From assembly GCA_016191425.1 (NCBI GenBank), contig JACPOR010000004.1, positions 1 to 52,095 on the forward strand: a stretch of DNA of 52,095 nt, in the 5' to 3' direction. Below, in pieces: positions 8,167 through 15,413 of this stretch. The position numbers and the translations under genes were made by a program. The notes beneath the pieces are model-generated. The model was not told the DNA's origin, did no database searches, and saw only the letters and a list, made by a program, of their open reading frames with translations. Position 1 is the first letter of the stretch; every line of letters starts with the position of its first letter. Origin of the DNA: Chloroflexota bacterium (lineage in GTDB: Bacteria; Chloroflexota; Limnocylindria; Limnocylindrales; CSP1-4).

Positions 8167-8185
8167 TTGTTCTTTCTGGCAGAAC
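8167..8185. repeat. Inverted repeat TTGTTCT-N7-AGAAC, copy 2
   Basis: GTTCT and AGAAC arms with the same 7-base spacing as copy 1 about 145 bases to the left. The TTGTTCT left arm is identical in both. Confidence 0.5.
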
Positions 8186-8261
8186 GTCCGCGAGCGGGCG
8201 TGGCTGGGGACGGCGCTGCCGGACCCAGGGCCACGCCCGCACGTGCGGTCAACCGAAAGCG

Positions 8262-8681
8262 TCAGAAGCCGAAGTCGACCTTCGGGCAGTGCTCGAATGC
8301 CGGGCTGTTCGGAACCGGAGCCCAGAGGTAGATCGTAAATCCCTCCTCGACGAACCGGACGTAGTACCCGGCAGCCGCGAACTTCGACATCGGCCGGCTG
8401 TAGTCGACGTTCAGGGTGACCGGGATCGTACCGGCGTCGGGCCCGGCCTGGCCCGCCGGCACCTCGCCGAACCGGATCGTGTAGATGCCGGTCGCCTGGA
8501 GGGCCCGCAGGAACGACTGCTCGCCGAAGCGCACCTGGCCCGGCGGCTCCTGGTTTCCCTGTCCACCCGAGCAGAAGCTTGCGACCATCTCGTGAATGGC
8601 CGCCGACGCCGGCGCGACCGTGCCCAGCATGAGCGCGCCGGCGACCATCAGTGCCGCGACGAATCTTCGGGACGCACGCAT
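8262..8681 (-). CDS. Secreted protein of unknown function
   Basis: A 139-residue protein with a clear Sec signal peptide (MRASRRFVAALMVAGALMLG, cleavage after ASA). The mature part has two cysteines, in ASFCSGGQG and FEHCPK, that could form a disulfide. No family was recognised. Single-gene unit: the promoter at 8737-8766 with motif copy C gives a leader of about 50 bases. The tight match of its promoter to that of the cupredoxin operon places it in the same regulon. Confidence 0.7.
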   Translation of the reverse strand: MRASRRFVAALMVAGALMLGTVAPASAAIHEMVASFCSGGQGNQEPPGQVRFGEQSFLRALQATGIYTIRFGEVPAGQAGPDAGTIPVTLNVDYSRPMSKFAAAGYYVRFVEEGFTIYLWAPVPNSPAFEHCPKVDFGF

Positions 8682-8736
8682 TCGAACTCACCTCCGCCGG
8701 ATTCCAACCGGCCTTTTGCCGTTCCCCGGTCCGGAG

Positions 8737-8766
8737 AGGCTACGAGCGAAGCCGTCCCCCCGTCAT
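8737..8766 (-). promoter_or_regulatory. Promoter of the secreted-protein gene
   Basis: Read on the minus strand: -35 box ATGACG (8761-8766), 18-base spacer and -10 box TAGCCT (8737-8742), about 50 bases before the ATG at 8681. Confidence 0.65.
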
Positions 8767-8793
8767 GGGACTCGTGTCCCGAACGAATCGGGA
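8754..8793 (-). promoter_or_regulatory. Regulatory motif, copy C
   Basis: Plus-strand core GTCATGGGA-N5-GTCCCGAA at 8762-8783, with GTCCCC-N2 on the left and N5-CGGGA on the right. The same arrangement as copies B and D. Confidence 0.7.
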
Positions 8794-8860
8794 GCGGAGT
8801 CCGCGTGGTGGACCCGATCGTCTGTCAACCCTGAGGCCCGGTCCGACCCTTCCTGCCCGA

Positions 8861-9427
8861 CTACGTTGCCAGCTGTCGAGTCGACGATCGAATCCCGGCG
8901 TAGCCGACGACGACCCAGCCGATGCCGAACAACCCGAAGAGCGCCATGACCGCCGACGGCAGATTGTCCGGAGGAAGGGCCGACGCCACGAGGCCGGCGA
9001 CGGCACCGGCCAGGACGAGCCAACCGCCGATCACGGAGAGCGCCCCGGCCCGGATGATCGCGACCGCGAAGCCGATATTGCCGAGGAACCAGGCGATGGC
9101 CGTGACGATCCAGAACGGCGTGAGCGGATCCGACGTCGCGGTCGCGTCGAAGTTCACCTTGTTGGTCGCAGCGGCATAGGCGAAGACGGCCAGGATTGCA
9201 ACCGCCCCTATGGTCGAGAGCCATGCCGCTGCCCGGCCCAACTGCCCCGTCGCGGTCCGGGTGCGCCGTTCGAATCCGAAGACGGCTGCCCCAAGGAGGG
9301 CGACCACCAGGAAGAACGCGGTCCAGGCGCCGGTATTCGGGTCGTAGACGACGACCCCGATGACGATCGCGGTGAGCGCTCCACCGGCGATCGCGAGATA
9401 TCCCGCCCAGCGGTTCAGCATGTCCAT
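8861..9427 (-). CDS. Six-helix membrane protein of unknown function
   Basis: A 188-residue protein (MDMLNRWAGYLAIAGG...) made almost wholly of hydrophobic helices, about six, with one short polar loop (TNKVNFDATATSDPLTPF). The start at 9427 has AGGAGG eight bases upstream. No conserved family was recognised. It lies downstream of the CopD-like gene on the same strand, separated by a gene remnant, and may be read from the same promoter at 10280-10309. Confidence 0.7.
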   Translation of the reverse strand: MDMLNRWAGYLAIAGGALTAIVIGVVVYDPNTGAWTAFFLVVALLGAAVFGFERRTRTATGQLGRAAAWLSTIGAVAILAVFAYAAATNKVNFDATATSDPLTPFWIVTAIAWFLGNIGFAVAIIRAGALSVIGGWLVLAGAVAGLVASALPPDNLPSAVMALFGLFGIGWVVVGYAGIRSSTRQLAT

Positions 9428-9475
9428 CTCCGTTCCTCCTTCAGCTTCCTGTCCAGGTTTGCCCTGGCCCTTCGT

Positions 9476-9717
9476 TTACGGCTCTCGGGCTTCGGCGAGC
9501 CTGGCGAAATCCGCGAGGCGCTCGCGTGTCCCGCGTTCCATGCGTCCGCCCTCCTGCGAGCGGCGGAGCAGCCCGCTTATGGGCCCGGCCGGGAACCTCA
9601 CCGCCGTTTCGAGGGTGATCTGGGTGCCGTCGTCTTTGGTCGAGGCTGCCCGGATCGTTGGGGAAACCCGCCTGACTTCGAGCGTGTTCCCGTCGATCTC
9701 CTGACATTCCGGATCAA
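9476..9717 (-). pseudogene. Probable remnant of an SRPBCC (polyketide cyclase-like) protein
   Basis: A minus-strand frame ending in TAA at 9476-9478 reads like the C-terminal half of an SRPBCC lipid-binding protein: GNTLEVRRVSPTIRAAS, then DGTQITLETAVRFPAGP, then a terminal helix RERLADFARLAEARE. There is no ATG or GTG start in frame near 9717; the frame runs back, still open, under the stop of the CopD-like gene. The nearby ATG at 9707 is in another frame. It looks like a truncated or frameshifted gene of about 75 codons. Confidence 0.45.
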
Positions 9718-10223
9718 GCCGCGCCGGCGAAATGCATCGCGATCATCATCGTGAAGACGACGAAGAATCCGACCAGCTCGAGGAGCGCCACTACCTTGAG
9801 CCGATTGATCGCCGCGGCCAGCTCAGGCGAAATCTGACCGCCCGGGCCGACGCCGACAGCCGCCATCTCCAGAACTCGGTTCGCCCGGGGCGACAGGAAC
9901 CAGGTCCCGTAGGCGTACGTGAGGGACGCGGCGACGAGGCCGATGAGCCAGTACGTCCCGTAGGGCGTGCTGAGGGCCGCGAGGTCCCTGATGCTTCCGA
10001 ACACGGTGCCGCGGAGGAACCCGAGCAGGATCGTGCCACTGGCCGCGATCAGCATCATCCGTTCAGACTGCGCCGCGAAGAGCTTGAAGAACTGCTGCTG
10101 CGGTTCGGCCGGCAGGCGCATCATCACGGGAACCACGACGAAGTTCGCGAACAGCGCCCCGCCGAACCAGAACGTCCCGAAGAGGATGTGCAGCCACTGC
10201 AGCGTGGCCTGACCCAGGTCCAT
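9714..10223 (-). CDS. Four-helix membrane protein, CopD/DUF2269-like
   Basis: A 169-residue membrane protein. The first helix contains the Trp-Leu-His pattern (LQWLHILFGTFWFGGALFANF), followed by a polar loop and three more helices ending MMIAMHFAGAA. The helix-1 histidine and layout recall CopD and DUF2269 proteins, and it resembles the product of 2142-2654. The promoter with motif copy D lies 57-86 bases upstream, so both CopD-like proteins appear to belong to the same regulon. Copper uptake or haem binding is possible by resemblance but unproven. Confidence 0.75.
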   Translation of the reverse strand: MDLGQATLQWLHILFGTFWFGGALFANFVVVPVMMRLPAEPQQQFFKLFAAQSERMMLIAASGTILLGFLRGTVFGSIRDLAALSTPYGTYWLIGLVAASLTYAYGTWFLSPRANRVLEMAAVGVGPGGQISPELAAAINRLKVVALLELVGFFVVFTMMIAMHFAGAA

Positions 10224-10279
10224 CTCCCACCTCCCGCGCGCGGCCCGCGGCCACGGGCCCGCCTTGGGACGCCACTCGG

Positions 10280-10309
10280 ACCGTAGGGCGTACGCCGTCC
10301 CGCCGTCAT
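10280..10309 (-). promoter_or_regulatory. Promoter of the CopD-like gene
   Basis: Read on the minus strand: -35 box ATGACG (10304-10309), 18-base spacer and -10 box TACGGT (10280-10285), about 50 bases of leader before the ATG at 10223. Confidence 0.65.
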
Positions 10310-10336
10310 GGGAGCCCCGTCCCGAAGGAGCCGGGA
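10297..10336 (-). promoter_or_regulatory. Regulatory motif, copy D
   Basis: Plus-strand core GTCATGGGA-N5-GTCCCGAA at 10305-10326, with GTCCCG-N2 on the left and N5-CGGGA on the right. It fits the consensus at every position. Confidence 0.7.
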
Positions 10337-10437
10337 CAAGGCCTCGATGTGGCTACACGCCGCAGGTCGGCCGCGTGGCATTCGCGGGCCGGGGGCCGGC
10401 CTTGAACACGATCTTCGTGCTCAGCATTGATTCGTGG

Positions 10438-10465
10438 TTGTACGTTCTGGGTCTCTCCAGCGTCT
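10438..10465 (+). promoter_or_regulatory. ECF-type promoter P1
   Basis: TTGTACGTTCTGG at 10438-10450, ten bases, then CGTCT at 10461-10465. The same 13-mer, spacer length and CGTCT occur at 12503-12530. CGTC is the classic ECF -10 core. A start of transcription near 10472 leaves a 30-base leader before the ATG at 10501. Confidence 0.75.
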
Positions 10466-10500
10466 TTATGTTGCCGGAGTCCTGCAGGCGGAGATCACCG

Positions 10501-11004
10501 ATGCGTTCAAGACGAAAGGTCCTCGTTGTCCTGGGTGCGATCGTGGCGTTCGGTGTTCTCGCTCCGACGGTCTCCGCGAACTCGACGCCAACCCCGCTGC
10601 ATCTGGTCAAGGACTGCGGCACCTTCGGTGCGACGCGTTACTGCACGATCGCGGTCTCGAATCTTGACGTTCTCCCACTGGGCACCAAGATCCGGTACAC
10701 GGGTCCGGTCCTCGACAACGCCTATTTTCTGAGCAGCAACGTGATCGCCGATGCAGGGAAACGTGGTCGCGCCACTGGTTACTGCATCTTCGACGGCAAG
10801 GCATCGACGGGTCTGTGCACCTTCTGGGGAGGCTCTGGAACACTCGCAGGCTTCAATGCGATCCTGGACGTGACCGTGGACAGTCTCGGGCTGTTCCATC
10901 TCGACGGGATGTACTACTTCGCCGACGTGGCCACGCCTCCGGACACATCGACCGAGGAAATCCCGCGCGCCCGGCCTTCGCGCGCCTCGCAGCGAATGTT
11001 CTGA
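10501..11004 (+). CDS. Secreted four-cysteine beta-barrel-like protein, paralog 1
   Basis: A 167-residue secreted protein with a Sec signal (MRSRRKVLVVLGAIVAFGVL, cleavage near VSA). Four cysteines lie in CGTFGATRYC and YC-x10-LC. The segment GRATGYC, then CTFWGGSGTLAGFNA, recalls the allene oxide cyclase/dirigent-type barrel, a weak likeness. It is a clear paralog of the product of 12596-13057. The start at 10501 has GGCGGAG upstream; an earlier in-frame ATG at 10468 lies inside the promoter region. The paralog pair brackets the sigma-factor genes, and both share one promoter sequence. Confidence 0.75.
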   Translation: MRSRRKVLVVLGAIVAFGVLAPTVSANSTPTPLHLVKDCGTFGATRYCTIAVSNLDVLPLGTKIRYTGPVLDNAYFLSSNVIADAGKRGRATGYCIFDGKASTGLCTFWGGSGTLAGFNAILDVTVDSLGLFHLDGMYYFADVATPPDTSTEEIPRARPSRASQRMF

Positions 11005-11080
11005 CAGGCGCGGCGGCCGGCGTGCGTCCCGCTTCCATCCTCGATCTCCCCGCCGCGCGCCCGGGGATGGCTCGGATGCG

Positions 11081-11635
11081 GTGCTGATCGTTCTCCGCGC
11101 CGAGCGGTTCATTGCGACCGAGGCGCTCGTCCCAACGCACCGTCCTCTCGAGGCCGCGGCCGTGGCAGACGTCCATGAGCGTCGCGGACGCGAACTGTTC
11201 GGGTTGTGTCGGCGACTCGGGCTTGACGACGACGAGGCGAACGACGCGGTTCAGGAGGCGTTTCTCCGGATGTGGGCCGAGTCGTCACGAGGAGCGGCAA
11301 TCCTGGATCCGGATGCATGGGCCTTCCGGGTCACCTACCGCCTGGCCATGGACCACCATCGCCTTGCTCGGATCGGTCGTTCGCTTGCCGACCGGATCAG
11401 CGCGATCGGGGTCCGAGACGAACTGGATCCGACCGATCGGCTGGCGGTATGGGCCGCAGTGGACAGGCTCCCGCCTCGCCAGCGTGCGGTCCTGTATCTG
11501 CGCTACCGGGCCGACCTGTCCTATCGGCAGATCGGGACGGTCATGGGGATCACCGCCAACGGGGCACGCAACGACGCCAGCGTGGCGACCGCATCGTTGC
11601 GCAAGCGGTACATGAGCGAGGAGGGTCTCCGATGA
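11081..11635 (+). CDS. ECF-family RNA polymerase sigma factor
   Basis: An extracytoplasmic-function sigma factor of 184 residues. The region 2 core is DDDEANDAVQEAFLRMW; region 4 is LPPRQRAVLYLRYRADLSYRQIGTVMGITANGARN, ending in a basic helix. The GTG at 11081 is taken as the start; GTGs further in are possible. Its stop overlaps the ATG of the membrane partner (ATGA), so the two are coupled. It is likely to direct transcription from the paired promoters at 10438 and 12503. No such promoter was seen in front of its own gene; the gap after 11004 is only 76 bases, so read-through from P1 may make it self-inducing. Confidence 0.88.
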   Translation: MLIVLRAERFIATEALVPTHRPLEAAAVADVHERRGRELFGLCRRLGLDDDEANDAVQEAFLRMWAESSRGAAILDPDAWAFRVTYRLAMDHHRLARIGRSLADRISAIGVRDELDPTDRLAVWAAVDRLPPRQRAVLYLRYRADLSYRQIGTVMGITANGARNDASVATASLRKRYMSEEGLR

Positions 11636-12483
11636 CGGGCCCGCTCGGAGAGCTGGAACGATCGCTTCGCGCCGGACCGCCCGATGAGGACGGCTATCGC
11701 CCGCGACCGCTGACCGCATCGGCGGCCCTCGCCGGTGATGAGCCGACCCGGACCGTGTCACGCCCGCGTGTCATCGGAGGGACAGCGGTCCGCCGCGACC
11801 GGGCCACTCCGCCCTGGTATTACCTTGCCGCGGTCCTCGTCGTTGCCGTGAGCTTCGCTGCGCTGGGAATCATCGGCATACGCAACCAGCCCGGTGCGGG
11901 CGGGCCGGGATCCCCGTCCCCGAGCGGCGCGTCACCGAGCCCGAGCCCGCAGACGAGTTCCAGCTCGCCCACGGCGTCGATCCTCGTCCCGCCACTGACG
12001 CAGACATTCGTCTCGCGTCGGAACGGGTTCTCCGTCGACTATCCGGACGGGTGGACGGTCACGTCGGCGACGCTCAGTTGGCCTGTGAATGACTTCCTGC
12101 CGTACGGCCACCCAGCGCTCGACACGCTCGCTCGACCCGGGGAAGCGCGCCTGATGGTCGCATCGCAGGCGCTCGGCCAGGGACAGACCGAAGACGAGTG
12201 GCTCGCGGCGTTCTTTCGACCCTACATGGGCGGACCAGCCTGTGGCGGCGACCGATCGACCTGGCCGCGACTGGACGTCGATGGCGTGTCCGGGTACCTC
12301 GATATGGCCGACTGCCCTGTGCCCATCGATTCAAGGATCTCCGACCGGGACGTCGGGTTCGACGTGCTCGTGTTCGCCGGCGGCCGTGTCTACGACATCG
12401 GATTCGACGGGGACGTCGATCTTGCCTATTTCAAGGCCTTGCTTGCCACCCTTCGACTCGACCCCTCGAACGCCGTCGACTGA
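11632..12483 (+). CDS. Membrane partner of the ECF sigma factor (putative anti-sigma factor)
   Basis: A 283-residue single-pass protein: about 60 cytosolic residues, one helix at residues 62-83 (YYLAAVLVVAVSFAALGIIG), a Ser/Pro-rich linker, then an extracytoplasmic domain of about 165 residues with two cysteines (GPACGGD, DMADCPV). Translationally coupled to the sigma gene. The topology fits an anti-sigma factor that senses an outside signal, but the usual zinc motif HxxxCxxC is absent and no anti-sigma family was recognised. The outer domain (FVSRRNGFSVDYPDGWTV) resembles PsbP/lipoprotein-like folds often found in surface proteins. Confidence 0.65.
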   Translation: MTGPLGELERSLRAGPPDEDGYRPRPLTASAALAGDEPTRTVSRPRVIGGTAVRRDRATPPWYYLAAVLVVAVSFAALGIIGIRNQPGAGGPGSPSPSGASPSPSPQTSSSSPTASILVPPLTQTFVSRRNGFSVDYPDGWTVTSATLSWPVNDFLPYGHPALDTLARPGEARLMVASQALGQGQTEDEWLAAFFRPYMGGPACGGDRSTWPRLDVDGVSGYLDMADCPVPIDSRISDRDVGFDVLVFAGGRVYDIGFDGDVDLAYFKALLATLRLDPSNAVD

Positions 12484-12502
12484 CTGGACCAGCCGGGAAC
12501 GT

Positions 12503-12530
12503 TTGTACGTTCTGGCCCCGACCTCCGTCT
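12503..12530 (+). promoter_or_regulatory. ECF-type promoter P2
   Basis: TTGTACGTTCTGG at 12503-12515, ten bases, then CGTCT at 12526-12530: identical to P1 at all 18 specified positions, while the spacer is quite different. It precedes the GTG start at 12596 of the second paralog. Confidence 0.75.
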
Positions 12531-12595
12531 GTGAGATACGGCCCATCGCGAGCCTCTGAGGCTCCCAAGCCGTCGCACGCTCGGAGAGTGAACAC

Positions 12596-13057
12596 GTGTC
12601 GAAAGATCTGCGCCCCGTGGGCCGGGCCCACCATCGGATGCCTTCCTTCCGAAGGCTCGTCACCGTCGTCGCCACAATCGCAGCCCTCGCTATGTTGGCT
12701 CCAATCGCGTCGGCCGCGTCGCCGCTCGGGTCGATCTATCTCACGAAGACGTGCGATGCCCCGGACCACTGCACCGTCGGGACCTCCCTCGCTGGCAGCC
12801 CGCTGCCGGTGGGCACAGAGGGTTTCTACAATGGACCGTGGCCGGCAAGTCGCCTGAGCAGCGAGGTCGTCCTCGTCACCCCAGGACGTGCCGGGACGGC
12901 GACCGGGCACTGCACGCTCAGTTTCGTCAGTGCCACCGGAACGTGCACATTCGCGCGGGGGACCGGTTCTCTGGCTGGATTCCATGCCAACCTCACGGTG
13001 TCCACCGCTGACTGGGATACGTTCCTCTGGGTCGGGACGTATCACTTCGGGGGCTGA
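12596..13057 (+). CDS. Secreted four-cysteine beta-barrel-like protein, paralog 2
   Basis: A 153-residue secreted protein, paralog of the 10501-11004 product. After a basic N-terminus comes a hydrophobic signal segment (LVTVVATIAALAMLAPIASA), then four cysteines: CDAPDHC and HC-x10-TC, the last pair spaced exactly as in paralog 1. Shared motifs are ATGxC, CTFxxGxG and LAGFxA. The start is a GTG with GGAGAG eight bases upstream; an ATG 14 codons later is an alternative. The P2 promoter lies 66 bases before the start. Likely a target of the ECF sigma factor. Confidence 0.72.
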   Translation: MSKDLRPVGRAHHRMPSFRRLVTVVATIAALAMLAPIASAASPLGSIYLTKTCDAPDHCTVGTSLAGSPLPVGTEGFYNGPWPASRLSSEVVLVTPGRAGTATGHCTLSFVSATGTCTFARGTGSLAGFHANLTVSTADWDTFLWVGTYHFGG

Positions 13058-13084
13058 CCGAGGCGCGACCGACGCGGGAGCCTC

Positions 13085-14254
13085 CTACAGGTTCCCGCGC
13101 CGCGCCTGTTCGATCTCGATCGCCTCGAAGAGCGCCTTGCAGTTGCCGACGCCGAAGCCCCGGGAGCCATGGCGCTCGATGATCTCGAAGAAGAACGTCG
13201 GGCGGTCCTGGATCGGACGGGTGAAGATCTGGAGGAGATAGCCCTCCTCGTCCCGATCCGCCTCGATGCCGAGTTCCTCCAGCACGTCCATCGGCACGCC
13301 GACATCCCCGACGCGATCGGCCAGCGTCTCGTAGTAGGCGTGGGGCATCCCGAGGAACTCGATGCCGTTCTCGCGCAGCTGCCGGACGGTCGAGACGATG
13401 TCCTCGGTCCGCAGCGCGATGTGCTGCGTCCCCGCACCGAGGTACCAGTCCAGGAACTCCTGGATCTGGCTCTTCTTCTTGCCGGCGGCCGGCTCGTTGA
13501 TGGGGAACTTGACTCGCCCATTGCCGTTGGTCATGACCTTCGACATCAGGGCTGAATAGTCCGTGTGGATGACCTTGTCGTCGTAGTGGATCAGCTGGGC
13601 GAAGCCGAACACGTCGCGGTAGTAGTCCACGAATCGGTTCATGTCGCCCAGTGCCACATTCCCCACGCAGTGGTCGATCTCGATCAGCGACAGGCCCGTT
13701 GCCGCCCGGGCCGGCTTCTTGACCTTGCGGTAGCCCGGAGCGAACACGCCGTGGTAGTCGCGGCGTTCGATGAACGAGTGGCGGACCTCACCGTAGGTCA
13801 TCACGGCGCTGCGTCGGAGGACACCATCGTCACCCCCGTCGAGATCAACGGGCTCCATGGCGGAACGGGCCCCGCGCGTGGTCGTTTCGCGCCAGGCGGC
13901 GCCTGCGTCGTCGACCGCGAAGGCGATGTCCCTGACGCCGTCGCCGTGACGGTGCACGTGCTCCGCGATCTCGCCCTCGGGCGTCAGTGGAGCCGTCAGG
14001 ACGATCGTGATGTCATTCTGGCGCATGACGTAGCTGGCCCGATCCCGGACCCCGGTCTCCAGGCCGGCGTAGGCGACCGGCGTGAAGCCCCACAGGGCGC
14101 GGAAATAGGCTGCCGCCTGGCGGCCGTTGCCGACCCAGAACTCGACGTGGTCGAGGCCGTTGAGTGGCAGGAAGTCCTGAGCCTCGGCGTACGCATCCCT
14201 GTTGACGTGGGCGCCGGCCTGGTTGGCGGCACCCCGACTGAGCGTCTCGGTCAT
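13085..14254 (-). CDS. hpd: 4-Hydroxyphenylpyruvate dioxygenase
   Basis: Iron(II) dioxygenase that turns 4-hydroxyphenylpyruvate into homogentisate in tyrosine breakdown. Two vicinal-oxygen-chelate halves are visible. The iron ligands are His in LIEIDHCVGNVA, His in GAGTQHIALRTEDI and Glu in PTFFFEIIERHG. The C-terminal gate helix (GNCKALFEAIEIEQARRG) is complete. Of two close ATGs, the one at 14254 is better placed relative to GGAGG; the ATG at 14263 lies a single base after it. The gene stands alone, convergent with the paralog 2 gene and divergent from the DinB gene. The later enzymes of the pathway are not in the window. Confidence 0.95.
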   Translation of the reverse strand: MTETLSRGAANQAGAHVNRDAYAEAQDFLPLNGLDHVEFWVGNGRQAAAYFRALWGFTPVAYAGLETGVRDRASYVMRQNDITIVLTAPLTPEGEIAEHVHRHGDGVRDIAFAVDDAGAAWRETTTRGARSAMEPVDLDGGDDGVLRRSAVMTYGEVRHSFIERRDYHGVFAPGYRKVKKPARAATGLSLIEIDHCVGNVALGDMNRFVDYYRDVFGFAQLIHYDDKVIHTDYSALMSKVMTNGNGRVKFPINEPAAGKKKSQIQEFLDWYLGAGTQHIALRTEDIVSTVRQLRENGIEFLGMPHAYYETLADRVGDVGVPMDVLEELGIEADRDEEGYLLQIFTRPIQDRPTFFFEIIERHGSRGFGVGNCKALFEAIEIEQARRGNL

Positions 14255-14350
14255 GACTCGCATTCCTCCGATGTAGACGGTGGAGGATCAGTGAGTTCCC
14301 ATGGTAGACCCGCCGCCGCCCGCTGGCCGCCGGCATGCGACACTGATGCC

Positions 14351-14857
14351 ATGATGACCCCTGATCCCCAGGCTTCCCGGCTTGACGCCGCGATCGCCTC
14401 GGTTCTTGCCCTTCGGCCACGGACGGAAGCCGCCGGATCGTGGGCGCTCGCGGAGCTCTATGGCACCGAGCCCGAAGCCAGCTGGGGGCCGCCGGAGGTC
14501 CTGGCCCACCTCGAGGAGATGCTGCCCTTCTGGCTCGGCGAGGTCGAGAGGATCCTTGACGGACCCGGCGACGATCCCGTCCCGTTCGGGCGCGTTGCCT
14601 CCGACGTCGTCCGCATCGGGATCATCGGGCGCGATCGGACGCTCCCCCTCCGCGAGCTGTTCGCGCGCGTCGGCGCCGCCGGTGCCCGGCTGTCGGCACG
14701 GATGCTGGAACTCGACTCCCCGGAGCTGGCGCGGGTGGGCCTGCACCCGCGGCTCGGCGAGTTGACGGTCGCACAGCTTCTGGATCAGTTCGTCGTCTCG
14801 CACACCGAGGAGCACGTCGTCCAGCTTCGCGAGATCCTGACCGCCCGGGGCGCCTGA
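14351..14857 (+). CDS. DinB-family protein
   Basis: A 168-residue four-helix-bundle protein of the DinB/YfiT type. Metal-binding histidines typical of the fold are seen in VLAHLEEML and in HTEEHVVQLREIL near the C-terminus. Such proteins are often thiol (bacillithiol- or mycothiol-) dependent transferases, though many have no known substrate. Two ATGs lie in tandem at the start; the first, 14351, is used. Four bases separate it from the DUF5317 gene, so they are probably co-transcribed. Confidence 0.75.
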   Translation: MMTPDPQASRLDAAIASVLALRPRTEAAGSWALAELYGTEPEASWGPPEVLAHLEEMLPFWLGEVERILDGPGDDPVPFGRVASDVVRIGIIGRDRTLPLRELFARVGAAGARLSARMLELDSPELARVGLHPRLGELTVAQLLDQFVVSHTEEHVVQLREILTARGA

Positions 14858-14861
14858 CCAG

Positions 14862-15413
14862 GTGTTCATGCTGTGGGCCATCCCGACGGGGCTCGTCCTC
14901 GGGCTTCTCATGCGGGGCCGCCTCGAAGGACTGTCGACGCTCGGGTTTCGATGGGCACCGCTCGCGGTCGGGGGGCTTCTCGTCCAGGTCGTCCTCTTCT
15001 CCGAATTCGGAGATCGGCTGGCCGGCGATCTAGGGCCGGCGGTCTACGTCCTCTCCACGTTGGCCGTCCTGGTCGCGGTCGCGCGCAACTGGCGGCTGGC
15101 CGGCATGGCGGTCGTCGCCGTCGGGGCCCTGAGCAATCTCGCCGCCATCACGGCGAACGGCGGTTTCATGCCCGCCGACTCCGGCGCGCTCGAGATGGCG
15201 GGGTTCGGAGGCCCCGGCGACCACACCAACAGCATCGTGCTCGCCAATCCGGCCCTGCGGCCGCTCACCGACATCTACGCGCTCCCTGCCGGCGTCCCCT
15301 TGGCCAATGTCTTCAGCGTCGGAGACGTCCTGATCGGACTCGGGATCGTCGTCGTCATCGTCGCGGCGATGCGTCGGGGTGCAGCGGCACCGATTGGGAC
15401 CACGTCGATCTAG
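14862..15413 (+). CDS. DUF5317 membrane protein
   Basis: A 183-residue membrane protein of the DUF5317 family, common in Chloroflexota and Firmicutes and of unknown function. Four to five helices are seen, with family features LSNLAAITANGGFMPAD and LANVFSVGDVLIGLG. The start is the GTG at 14862 or the ATG two codons later. The gene ends in a 51-bp tandem duplication that also holds the tail of the convergent proline dehydrogenase gene. Confidence 0.8.
   Translation: MFMLWAIPTGLVLGLLMRGRLEGLSTLGFRWAPLAVGGLLVQVVLFSEFGDRLAGDLGPAVYVLSTLAVLVAVARNWRLAGMAVVAVGALSNLAAITANGGFMPADSGALEMAGFGGPGDHTNSIVLANPALRPLTDIYALPAGVPLANVFSVGDVLIGLGIVVVIVAAMRRGAAAPIGTTSI

Larger units (their letters stand above)
7715..8261. 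other. Gene-poor stretch with motif copy B and paired inverted repeats
   Basis: No protein-like frame was found in about 550 bases. It holds motif copy B (7824-7864) and two copies of TTGTTCT-N7-AGAAC, at 8021-8041 and near 8167-8185. Frames open on the plus strand have shadow-like Arg/Ser/Pro composition and no ribosome binding site. Confidence 0.5.

Noticed and set aside
7634-8338. Plus-strand frame of 234 codons in the gene-poor stretch
   Set aside because: No ribosome site, Ser/Arg/Pro-rich, crosses motif copy B and the end of the secreted-protein gene.
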